Source of the DNA: Hyphomicrobiales bacterium
GTDB lineage: Bacteria > Pseudomonadota > Alphaproteobacteria > Rhizobiales > Beijerinckiaceae
Direction: 5' to 3'
NCBI GenBank assembly: GCA_003963405.1
Contig: RXIY01000030.1
Coordinates: 62,001 to 126,000 of the forward strand
Length of the DNA: 64,000 nucleotides
The stretch's first letter is position 1; each line of letters opens with the position of its first letter. The notes beneath the pieces were generated by a model. That model did no database searches and was not told where the DNA came from. It worked only from the letters and a program-made list of their open reading frames with translations. Positions 43,028 through 50,768 of the stretch are shown piece after piece. Both the position numbers and the translations under genes were made by a program.

Positions 43028-43846
43028 TCAGAGGCCGGCGCCGCGCGCGGCGCGCCACAGCCGCCATTGCCGACGCAGTGGCGAAAGCTCTCTCGCGCCG
43101 CGCAGAGGATCGTAATCCGCGCCACTCATCCGCGCCACATAAAGAGGAACGGTCGCGGCCGGCAGCAGGGCCTCGCGGCCCTTGCGGAGCGTCTGCGCCG
43201 TGCGGCGGGCCGCCTCGTAATGCCGGAGCGCCTCCCGGCGCAGTTCGGCATGGGCCGCCCGCAGGCCGGGCGAATCGGCGTGAATGTCGGCCTCGTGCCG
43301 CGTCAGGAGATCGAGAGGGATGAAGGCGCCGGCGGGGGCGCGCAGGATGCGCATGAGCCCAAGCGCCAGGCCCGCCTCCTCAAAAGCCGGGGAGGGGTCC
43401 GCGCCCAATATCCGCGCCGCCCAGCGCATTGGCCCGGCGCTGGTCAGGCGGCAGTAGTGCTCGAGCGTGACGAGGTCGGGCGTCTGATCGTCGTAGAGAT
43501 CGGCCACATGGGCGTCGGCGAGGGCGGTGAGTTCGTCTCGCGGCAGGTCGAAACGCGCCACGGTGTCGAGCAGCGCGTCGGCGACCGGATGCGCGCGCAT
43601 TCCCTCGGCGTCGCCGCTCGTGAGCGCGTCGCTCCACCAGCGCAGCCGCATTTCGCCCAGGAGCGGCTGCGAGACCCGCGCGCGCACATCGGCGGCCTCG
43701 ATCGCATAGGCGTAAACGGCGTGAATGTGCCGGCGCGCGGGCTGCGGCGCGAAGAGACAGGCAAGCCACAGATCGCGGTCGCGCTCGCGCAGCAGCGTCT
43801 CGCAATGAGCGTAATGTTCGTCGCTGGCGGGGGAGGGGTCTGCCAT
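43028..43846 (-). CDS. Squalene/phytoene synthase family protein (NDUFAF6-like)
   Basis: The 272-residue protein has the trans-isoprenyl synthase fold motifs in weakened form: YAYAIEAADVRARV and LRWWSDAL, with LGLMRILRAPAG in place of the second Asp-rich motif. Because the DxxxD motifs are changed, it may be non-catalytic, like NDUFAF6, a complex I assembly factor. It sits in the yajC-secD-secF-Mth938 operon, a conserved Hyphomicrobiales order. Its ATG touches the stop of the Mth938-like gene. Confidence 0.85.
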   Translation of the reverse strand: MADPSPASDEHYAHCETLLRERDRDLWLACLFAPQPARRHIHAVYAYAIEAADVRARVSQPLLGEMRLRWWSDALTSGDAEGMRAHPVADALLDTVARFDLPRDELTALADAHVADLYDDQTPDLVTLEHYCRLTSAGPMRWAARILGADPSPAFEEAGLALGLMRILRAPAGAFIPLDLLTRHEADIHADSPGLRAAHAELRREALRHYEAARRTAQTLRKGREALLPAATVPLYVARMSGADYDPLRGARELSPLRRQWRLWRAARGAGL

Positions 43847-44220
43847 CAGACGGCGATCAGCAGCGCGGCGACGCGGCGCCCCTCGTCGACCAGCATGTTG
43901 TAGGTGCGCACGGCGGCGCCCGTCGACATGATCTCGCTGCCGACGCCCGCCGCGCGAAGTCTGGCGCGCAGCGCGGACGCGACCGGCATGAGGTCCTTGC
44001 CCGTGCCGAAAATCAAGAGATCGAGGTCGCCCCCCTCGGCAAGCGCGAGATCCACGCACGCGGCGTCGATCTCGTTCCAGGCAGCTGGCGGAATGGCCCT
44101 GATGCCGGTAGGGAGGGCGAGGATCGAGCCGCGATGCGACATGTCGGCGAAGCGAAAGCCGCCCCCGCCGTAATCGTCGATCCTGTGGCGGCCCGGGACA
44201 TAGCCTTGCTGGGCAGTCAT
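43846..44220 (-). CDS. Mth938-like domain protein (DUF498)
   Basis: The 124-residue protein has the Mth938 core: FRFADMSHRGSILALPTG, LDLLIFGTGKDLMPV and STGAAVRTYNMLVDEGRRVA. In eukaryotes the homologue NDUFAF3 assembles complex I together with NDUFAF6-like proteins. Here both genes are adjacent, so a role in membrane complex assembly is plausible. The ATG is 16 bases downstream of the secF stop. Confidence 0.9.
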   Translation of the reverse strand: MTAQQGYVPGRHRIDDYGGGGFRFADMSHRGSILALPTGIRAIPPAAWNEIDAACVDLALAEGGDLDLLIFGTGKDLMPVASALRARLRAAGVGSEIMSTGAAVRTYNMLVDEGRRVAALLIAV

Positions 44221-44236
44221 CTGATGCGCCCCGCGA

Positions 44237-45331
44237 TTACCTTGGCCTGCGGCGCGCGCTCGATTTGGACCTCGCGGCCAGCTTCTGCGTGGGGCGCTTT
44301 TGCGCCGGCGCGGCGGGGACCGGCGTGTCGCCGACATCGTCGTACATGGAGGCGAAGGCCGCCGGCTCGGAGTGATCGTCGGTATCGGTTGCGACGTCCG
44401 ACTCCGGCGGCTCCGTCTCCGTCTTGCGGCCCTGCTCGTTGTTGCGCAGGCCAAGATAGATCAGCATGGGCGAGCAGATGAAGATCGACGAATAGGTCGC
44501 GACGAAAATGCCCCAGATCATCGCCAGCGAGAAGGAGCGGATCACCTGTCCGCCAAAGGCGACCAGGGCGATGAGGGCGAGCATCACCGTCGTCGCGGTC
44601 ATGATCGTGCGCGGGAGGACGGCGTTGATCGACATGTCGATCATCTGGGCTGTCGCCATCTTCTTGTATTTGCGCATGTTCTCGCGGATTCGGTCGAGCA
44701 CCACGACTGTTTCGTTGAGCGAGTAGCCAACGATCGTCAGGATCGCCGCGATCGAGGTGGTGTTGAATTCGAGCTGCGTGATCGAGAAGAAGCCGACCGT
44801 CAGCAGCAGATCGTGCATAGTCGCGATCACCGCGCCGATGGCGAATTGCCATTCGAAGCGGAACCACAGATAGGTCAGGACCGCGATGATCGAGAGAACC
44901 ACGCCGAGCGTGCCGGACTGAACGAGTTCGTTCGAGACGCGCGGACCCACGACCTCGACGCGGCGCAGGTCATATTGGGCGCCAACGGCGCCGCGAACCC
45001 GCTCGACGGCGTCCTGCTGCGCCTTGTCCCCGCCGGGCTGGAGGCCGAAACGCAGCGTGGCGTCCGAGGGATTTCCGAAGGCCTGCACCTCGATGTCGCC
45101 GAGCTTGAGGCTCTCGCCGAGCGTGCGCAGCGAGCCCACCTCGGCCGCGCCGGACTTGGCGCGCAGTTCGATCACCGTGCCGCCGGCGAAGTCGATGCCA
45201 AAATTCATGCCCTTGAAGATGAACAGGGCGACGGCGATGAGCGACAGCAGCGCCGAGAAGGGGTAGCTCACGCGCCGGAAGCGCATGAAGGGGAATTTCG
45301 TGTTCTCCGGAGCGAGGCGCAGGAGTTTCAT
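44237..45331 (-). CDS. secF: Protein translocase subunit SecF
   Basis: The 364-residue inner-membrane protein has SecF signatures: GMNFGIDFAGGTVIELR, VEVVGPRVSNELVQSG, and the cluster of spans with YSLNETVVVLDRIREN. SecDF uses the proton gradient to help export through SecYEG. The C-terminus has an extra 50-residue Pro/Ala/Lys/Arg tail (SARRRPR). It follows secD by 15 bases. Confidence 0.97.
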   Translation of the reverse strand: MKLLRLAPENTKFPFMRFRRVSYPFSALLSLIAVALFIFKGMNFGIDFAGGTVIELRAKSGAAEVGSLRTLGESLKLGDIEVQAFGNPSDATLRFGLQPGGDKAQQDAVERVRGAVGAQYDLRRVEVVGPRVSNELVQSGTLGVVLSIIAVLTYLWFRFEWQFAIGAVIATMHDLLLTVGFFSITQLEFNTTSIAAILTIVGYSLNETVVVLDRIRENMRKYKKMATAQMIDMSINAVLPRTIMTATTVMLALIALVAFGGQVIRSFSLAMIWGIFVATYSSIFICSPMLIYLGLRNNEQGRKTETEPPESDVATDTDDHSEPAAFASMYDDVGDTPVPAAPAQKRPTQKLAARSKSSARRRPR

Positions 45332-45346
45332 CGGTCTTTTCGCCTC

Positions 45347-46936
45347 TTAGATCGGCAGCTTGGTCGGACGCGCATAGTGATACCAGACCGCAATCATCAT
45401 GCGGGTCATGGTCACGGCGGTGACGATGGTCGTGAGGATGCCGAGCGCCAGCGACACGGCGAAGCCGCGCACGGGGCCGGACCCCAGGAAATAGAGAATC
45501 GCCGCGGCGACGAACATCGTCACATTGGAGTCGACGATGGTCGCGAAGGCGCGGTTGAAGCCCGCGTCGAGCGACGCGATTATCGAGCGCCCGGCATGGT
45601 TTTCCTCGCGAATGCGCTCATAGATCAGCACGTTGGAGTCCACCGCCATGCCGATGGTGAGCACGATTCCGGCGATGCCCGGCAGCGTCAGCGTCGAGCC
45701 GAGGAGGACCAGGCCCGCGAAGATGAAGGCGATATGGACGAACAAGGCGAGATTGGCGAAGACGCCGAAGACGCCGTAGGTGATCAGCATGTAGATCACG
45801 ACGAGCCCGGCGCCGACATAGGCGGCGCGCTTGCCGGCGTCGATCGAGTCCTGGCCGAGGCCGGGGCCGACGGTGCGCTCCTCGACGATGTTGAGCTTGG
45901 CGGGCAGGGCGCCCGCGCGCAGCAGGATCGAGAGATTATTCGCCTGCTCGACCGTGAAATGGCCGGAAATCTGGCCCGAGCCGCCGGTGATCGGCGTCAG
46001 GATGCGCGGCGCCGAGATGACCTTGTTGTCGAGCACGATGGCGAAGAGGCGGCCGACGTTCTTCGAGGTCACGTCGCCGAATTTCTGCGCGCCGCGAATG
46101 TTGAAGCGGAAGTTCACGACCGGCTCGCCGCTGCGCTGCTGGTCGAAGCCGGGCTGGGCGTCGGTCAAATCCTCGCCCTGAACCATGACCTGCTTCTCGA
46201 TCGGCAGTTTGCCCTCGCCCTCGACCTGCTCCAGCTCCTCGACTTCCGAAGGGTTCTGGCCGGGCTCGGCCACGAGGCGGAATTCGAGCTTGGCGGTCTG
46301 GCCGAGAATCTCCTTGAGCGTCTGCGGGTCCTGAAGGCCCGGAACCTGAACCAGCACGCGGTCGTCGCCCTGGCGCTGGATCGACGGCTCGCGCGTGCCG
46401 AGCGCGTCGACGCGGCGGCGGATGACTTCGATCGACTGCTCCACGGCCTTGCGCGACTTGTCGCGCACGCCCGCATCGGTGACAGTGACGCGGATCAGCC
46501 CCTCGGGAGTCGATTCGACCTCGAGGGGCGGCTGGCCGCCGAGATTGTTGCTGAAGCTGTTGCGCAGCAACCGCAGCTTGGGAAGGATCTTCTCGCGATC
46601 CGCGGCGTCGGCGACGCGCAGCTGCACGCCGCGCGGCGTCGCGCCGATGCCGCCCGTGATCGCCACCTTCTCCTCGCGAAGAATGCGGCGCACGTCGTCG
46701 CGCAGATTCTTGACCTGGGTGGACACGAGGTCCGCCTGATCCACCTCGAGCATGACGTGCGAGCCGCCCTGGAGGTCGAGGCCGAGCACGATGGTCGGCG
46801 GCACGAGCCAGGACGGCAGCCGGGCCTTCAGCGCTTCGTAATGCGCGGGCGATAGCATGCTCGGCGCCACCACGAGGACGGCGGCGAGAGTCATCGCCAC
46901 GATCGCAAAGAATTTCCAGGTCGAGAATCGCAGCAT
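45347..46936 (-). CDS. secD: Protein translocase subunit SecD
   Basis: The 529-residue protein has LGLDLQGGSHVMLEV, RRRVDALGTREPSIQRQG, NFRFNIRGAQKFGDVT and the membrane half with GIVLTIGMAVDSNVLIYERIRE. This is the usual SecD for alphaproteobacteria. Translation starts at the ATG 46934-46936. It lies between yajC and secF in the same operon. Confidence 0.97.
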   Translation of the reverse strand: MLRFSTWKFFAIVAMTLAAVLVVAPSMLSPAHYEALKARLPSWLVPPTIVLGLDLQGGSHVMLEVDQADLVSTQVKNLRDDVRRILREEKVAITGGIGATPRGVQLRVADAADREKILPKLRLLRNSFSNNLGGQPPLEVESTPEGLIRVTVTDAGVRDKSRKAVEQSIEVIRRRVDALGTREPSIQRQGDDRVLVQVPGLQDPQTLKEILGQTAKLEFRLVAEPGQNPSEVEELEQVEGEGKLPIEKQVMVQGEDLTDAQPGFDQQRSGEPVVNFRFNIRGAQKFGDVTSKNVGRLFAIVLDNKVISAPRILTPITGGSGQISGHFTVEQANNLSILLRAGALPAKLNIVEERTVGPGLGQDSIDAGKRAAYVGAGLVVIYMLITYGVFGVFANLALFVHIAFIFAGLVLLGSTLTLPGIAGIVLTIGMAVDSNVLIYERIREENHAGRSIIASLDAGFNRAFATIVDSNVTMFVAAAILYFLGSGPVRGFAVSLALGILTTIVTAVTMTRMMIAVWYHYARPTKLPI

Positions 46937-46991
46937 CGTGTCGCTATTTCGTCTCTAGGGGGCAGGCGAAAGGCCGGAGAGCTCCGGCCGA

Positions 46992-47516
46992 TCAGGATTT
47001 CGCCTTGGCGTCGGGCTTCGGAGCCGACTTGGCGGGCGCCTTGGATTCGTTGGCGGGCTTCGCCGGCGCGGCCGGCTGTTCCTTCACCGGCTCGCCCTTG
47101 GCGCGCACTTCGGAGATCGCCGTGCGCAACAGGCGGATGCGGGTGTTGGCGGCGATCTCCAGCTCGACCTCATTGTCGTCGATGGATTTCGTCACCTTGC
47201 CGACAAGGCCGCCGGTCGTCACGATGGTGTCGCCGCGGCGCACGTTGCGCAGGGCGGCGAGCTGCTCCTTCTCGCGGCGGGCGCGCGGGCGGATGACGAG
47301 GATGTAGACAATGCCCATCACCACGAAGATCGGGACGAGCTGGGCGACAAGATCGGAGATCGACGGAGGCTGAGACGCCGCGTCCGGCGCGCCGCTGGCC
47401 GCCGTTCCCGTCTGGGTCGTCTGCGCGGGCGTGCTCGGCGCCGGCGTGGCGGGCGCGGGGGGCGTGACGGCGGCCGGCTGTTCGGTTTGCGCCAGGGCGT
47501 CCGGGATCAGTTTCAT
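46992..47516 (-). CDS. yajC: Preprotein translocase subunit YajC
   Basis: The 174-residue protein has one membrane span (LVPIFVVMGIVYILVIRPRAR), followed by KEQLAALRNVRRGDTIVTTG and TRIRLLRTAISEV. It is longer than typical YajC (about 110) because of an Ala/Pro/Thr-rich N-terminal region before the span and a Lys/Ala/Pro tail. The ATG at 47514-47516 is the first likely start. First gene of the Sec accessory operon. Confidence 0.95.
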   Translation of the reverse strand: MKLIPDALAQTEQPAAVTPPAPATPAPSTPAQTTQTGTAASGAPDAASQPPSISDLVAQLVPIFVVMGIVYILVIRPRARREKEQLAALRNVRRGDTIVTTGGLVGKVTKSIDDNEVELEIAANTRIRLLRTAISEVRAKGEPVKEQPAAPAKPANESKAPAKSAPKPDAKAKS

Positions 47517-47759
47517 CGCAGCGTCTCTGTTTGGCGGCGCGGCGCGCGCATTCGCGCGTCGGGCGGGCTCGGAATGGGCGCGGACTATAGCCGCTCGACT
47601 TACGAAAGCAATGCCGATAGCGCGTTTGGCGGGCGGGAGCGGGCCGCCGTCGACAGGCAAGCCGGTTCGCCCACAATCCGCCGCGGAGGCGGATCAAGAC
47701 GGGAACGGCGCAGCTGGCGTATGCTCGCTCACGCGCCGGGCGCTTTGCGTGGAGAAACG

Positions 47760-48023
47760 ATGATCAGAAAGATTTTGTTGGGCGCGCTCGTCGCCGGCGC
47801 GCTGCTCTCGCCGCCGCCGGCCCTCGCCTGGCGCGGCTGGGGCGACGGCGATTGGCATGGAGATCGGGGCAGGCATGGCCGCTATTGGGGCGGCCGCGGG
47901 GCCTGGCATGGCGGCTACGGCTGGCAGGGAAGCGGCTACTATACGCCGCCCTATGGCTGGCCTGCCGGACATGGCGGCGCCTGTTGGCGCTGGTGGTATG
48001 GTCAGTGGGTCTGGTCCTGCTGA
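47760..48023 (+). CDS. Small secreted Gly/Trp/His-rich protein with CWxW...WVWxC ending
   Basis: The 87-residue protein has a signal peptide (KILLGALVAGALLSPPPALA), a low-complexity part rich in Gly, Trp, Tyr, His and Arg (GDWHGDRGRHGRYWGGRG), and ends ACWRWWYGQWVWSC. GGAG precedes the ATG. The next gene at 48061 encodes a longer protein of the same design, 37 bases downstream. The function is unknown; such proteins may bind metal or surfaces. Confidence 0.7.
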   Translation: MIRKILLGALVAGALLSPPPALAWRGWGDGDWHGDRGRHGRYWGGRGAWHGGYGWQGSGYYTPPYGWPAGHGGACWRWWYGQWVWSC

Positions 48024-48060
48024 GCGGATCCCTCACGCTCGCGAAAAAGGAAGGGTGACG

Positions 48061-48516
48061 ATGATCGGGGTTTGGAAAATGGCTCGGGCGGCCGCGCTCG
48101 CGGGCGCGCTCGTCCTGCCGGCGGCGGCGTCGGCGCAGGGCTGGAGCGACGGCGATCGCGGCTATGTCGGTCGCGGCGATAATGACGGCGGCCGGGGCGG
48201 GTACGGCCAGGATAGCGGCGGAAACTGGGAGCGTCGCGGGGACCGCGACCGCGACGGCGGAGGCGGCTGGAGCGACGGCCGCCGCGGCGACGGCGATCGT
48301 CGCGGCTATGACGATCGCGGCCGCAACTGGGACGGCCGGCGCGGCGATTATGACCGTCGTGGCTGGGACTACGACCGGCGCCGGGGATGGGGTGGCGGCT
48401 ATGGCCCCGGACCCGGCGGACAGCGTTGGTGGAACGGCCGCTGGTGGGGCTACGGCGTCGGGCCGTGCTGGCGCTGGAGCCAGTGGCGCCAGAACTGGAA
48501 GTGGGTCTGCGACTGA
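48061..48516 (+). CDS. Secreted Arg/Gly/Asp-rich protein with CWxW...WVC ending
   Basis: The 151-residue protein has a signal peptide (RAAALAGALVLPAAASAQ) and a repetitive middle of Arg, Gly, Asp and Tyr (GDGDRRGYDDRGRNWDG, GDYDRRGWDYDRRRG). It ends PCWRWSQWRQNWKWVCD, with the same spacing logic as the proteins at 35626 and 47760. GGAAGGG precedes the ATG. It is likely disordered until bound. Confidence 0.7.
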   Translation: MIGVWKMARAAALAGALVLPAAASAQGWSDGDRGYVGRGDNDGGRGGYGQDSGGNWERRGDRDRDGGGGWSDGRRGDGDRRGYDDRGRNWDGRRGDYDRRGWDYDRRRGWGGGYGPGPGGQRWWNGRWWGYGVGPCWRWSQWRQNWKWVCD

Positions 48517-48538
48517 CGGGAAAGGAGCCGGAGGCCGC

Positions 48539-49696
48539 TCAGGCCTCCAGCTCGCGCGCCAGCGCCCGCATGAAATCGACGCAGGCCGCCAGCTCCGAGA
48601 CCTCGATATATTCATCGGGCTGGTGCGCCTGATCGATTCGACCCGGCCCGCAGACGACTGTCGGCGCGCCCGCCCGCTGGAAGTGTCCGGCCTCGGTCGC
48701 GTAGGGCACGGCGATGGTGCTGTTGCGTCGCGCCAGACGCAAAGCCAGCGTCTCGGCGCTGGAGCCCGGCTCGGGCGCAAGGCCCGGCACTTTCACCAGC
48801 GTGTCGATGTCGATTCCGCATTGCGGGAAGCCGGCGAAGACGGTCTTGCCGAGTTCCGCCGCATAGGCCGCGAGCCGGTCGTGGGCGAACAGGGGATCGG
48901 AGTTCGGCAGGCCGCGAAACTCCCATTCGAACTGGCAGTCCCTGGCGACGATGTTGCGCGCCGTGCCGCCCTTGATGACGCCGACGTGAATGGTCGAATA
49001 GGGCGGATCGAAACGCCCGGAGGGATCGCCGGCGCCGCGCAGCTCCTCGGCGATCCGCTCCAGCTCCACGACGAGCCGGCAGGCGACATGCACGGCGCTG
49101 ACGCCGCGATGCAGATTGGCCGAGTGAATCTCGAACCCCCTGACGCGGGTCAGATGCGTTGTGACGCTCTTGTGCGCGTCGGCGACCTGCATGGAGGTGG
49201 GCTCGCCGACGATCACGGCATTGGGCCGGGGCAGATCGACGCCGAGCCGCGCGATCACCTCGAGCGGGCCGAGACAGGTCGTCTCCTCGTCGTAGCTCAG
49301 CAAGATATGGATGGGCCGCGACAGCGCCGCTTTCCGGAATTCCGGGATCATCGCCAGCGCGACGGCGCCGAACCCTTTCATGTCCACGGCGCCGCGGCCG
49401 TAGAGGCGGCCGTTCTCCCGGCGCAGGGTGAAGGGGTCCGCGCTCCATTCCTGCCCCTCCACGGGCACGACGTCGGTATGGCCAGAGAGCACCACGCCGC
49501 CCGGCGCCATCGGCCCGATGGTGGCGAAGATCGCCGCTTTGTCCCCGGCGGCGTTGGGCGCGCGAACGAAGGAGACGCCCTGTTCGCGCAGATAGGCTTC
49601 GACGAAGTCGATGAGCGGCAGATTCGACCGGGAGCTTTCCGTGTCGAAGGCGACGAGCCGCGCCGTCATGTCGATTGCGCGTTCGAGTGCGTCCAT
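48539..49696 (-). CDS. argE: Acetylornithine deacetylase
   Basis: The 385-residue M20 peptidase-family enzyme has SGHTDVVPV, YGRGAVDMKGFGAVALAM, YDEETTCLGPLEVI and the C-terminal CGPGRIDQAHQPDEY with catalytic and metal ligands. It removes acetyl from N-acetylornithine in arginine synthesis. The frame reads further upstream, but the ATG at 49694-49696 fits the family and overlaps the apaG stop (TGATG), so the pair is coupled. Succinyl-diaminopimelate desuccinylase is the main alternative. Confidence 0.9.
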   Translation of the reverse strand: MDALERAIDMTARLVAFDTESSRSNLPLIDFVEAYLREQGVSFVRAPNAAGDKAAIFATIGPMAPGGVVLSGHTDVVPVEGQEWSADPFTLRRENGRLYGRGAVDMKGFGAVALAMIPEFRKAALSRPIHILLSYDEETTCLGPLEVIARLGVDLPRPNAVIVGEPTSMQVADAHKSVTTHLTRVRGFEIHSANLHRGVSAVHVACRLVVELERIAEELRGAGDPSGRFDPPYSTIHVGVIKGGTARNIVARDCQFEWEFRGLPNSDPLFAHDRLAAYAAELGKTVFAGFPQCGIDIDTLVKVPGLAPEPGSSAETLALRLARRNSTIAVPYATEAGHFQRAGAPTVVCGPGRIDQAHQPDEYIEVSELAACVDFMRALARELEA

Positions 49697-50088
49697 CAGT
49701 TCAACGTGGGGTTGGAGAGGGGGCTGTCGAGTGAAAAGGCGGGGATCTCCACATCGAACGCCTCGCCGGCGTCGGTCACCATCCGATAGCTGCCCTGCAT
49801 CATGCCCGAAGGGGTCATCAGCGGACAGCCAGAGGCGTAGCGAAATGTTTCGCCCGGCTCCAGCACCGGCTGTTCGCCGATGACGCCAGGCCCGCGCACT
49901 TCCTCGCGGCGGCCGTTGGCGTCGATGATGATCCAGTGCCGCGACAGAAGCTGCACGCGCGTACGACCGAGATTGGCGATCTCGATCGTATAGGACCAGA
50001 AGTAGCGCCCCTGGTCGGGGTCCGAACGGTCCGGCAGGAAATCCGGCAGGGCCGTGACCTGTATGTCGTTGGTGATGGCGATATACAT
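49696..50088 (-). CDS. apaG: ApaG protein
   Basis: The 130-residue protein has the ApaG fold: FLPDRSDPDQGRYFWSYTI, LLSRHWIIIDANG, VRGPGVIGEQPVLEPGE, and YASGCPLMTPSGMMQGSY. The latter is diagnostic. ApaG is linked to Co2+ resistance and Mg efflux in enterobacteria. It overlaps argE by one base. The start is the ATG at 50086-50088. Confidence 0.95.
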   Translation of the reverse strand: MYIAITNDIQVTALPDFLPDRSDPDQGRYFWSYTIEIANLGRTRVQLLSRHWIIIDANGRREEVRGPGVIGEQPVLEPGETFRYASGCPLMTPSGMMQGSYRMVTDAGEAFDVEIPAFSLDSPLSNPTLN

Positions 50089-50273
50089 GGCGTGGAATCT
50101 TAGAACGCTCGTCGCGAAAGGGGAATGTCTTTCTCGCCTGACCGGATATGCGTTGCGCAAGCGGATGTGGCAAATAAAGCACAGCTTCGAATTTTGAGCC
50201 CAAACTCGGCGCAGGCGCTTGCTCACACACGGCAGGCTGCGCAATTGTCGTCCGAAATAGTTCGGAAACACCG

Positions 50274-50642
50274 ATGAGTCCGTCCTCGCTTCGCGCGCTG
50301 CTTCTCGCACTTGCTCTGGCCATACAGACGATTGCCGGCGGGGTCGGGGTTGCGCGCGCGACGTCAGCGGAACTTGCGTTGAAGGCGCACTGCGCCGCAA
50401 TGGCCGGTCAGTCCGAGGGTGCGGCCGATAGCCGTCAGGATGGCCGCCATCAACATTGCGACTCCTGCTTCCTGTGCGCGGGGCCGCCGGCTGTCTCACT
50501 CGCGGCGTTCAGTTCCTTTCCGATTGCGCCGCGAGCCATGCGCGTCGCTGGCCATATCGCCAATGAAACCGGCAGGATTCCGTCGCGCCTGGCGCAATCC
50601 CGATTTGCGCGCGGTCCGCCGCCTGGCTTCGACCGCGCCTGA
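50274..50642 (+). CDS. DUF2946-like secreted Cys/His protein
   Basis: The 122-residue protein has a hydrophobic signal (LRALLLALALAIQTIAGGVG), an internal Cys (AHCAAM), the motif HQHCDSCFLCAG and the tail RFARGPPPG. It lies 126 bases before the second TonB receptor on the same strand, the same order as at 38389/35877. A metal-binding periplasmic role is inferred. Confidence 0.75.
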   Translation: MSPSSLRALLLALALAIQTIAGGVGVARATSAELALKAHCAAMAGQSEGAADSRQDGRHQHCDSCFLCAGPPAVSLAAFSSFPIAPRAMRVAGHIANETGRIPSRLAQSRFARGPPPGFDRA

Positions 50643-50768
50643 CGCCCGACCGGGCGAACGTTTCCGTCCAGATAACAAGGGCTCGCGGTCTCGCCCGCGC
50701 CCTGTCTCCGCTTGTTCCGCGATCCTGTGGCCGTTTGCGCGCGACCCCGCGCGCGGCGCCGGGGCCGC

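Noticed and set aside
44300..46855. An 851-codon plus-strand frame opposite secF and secD
   Set aside because: SecD and SecF are certain, and the opposite frame is His/Arg/Asp-rich without any motif.
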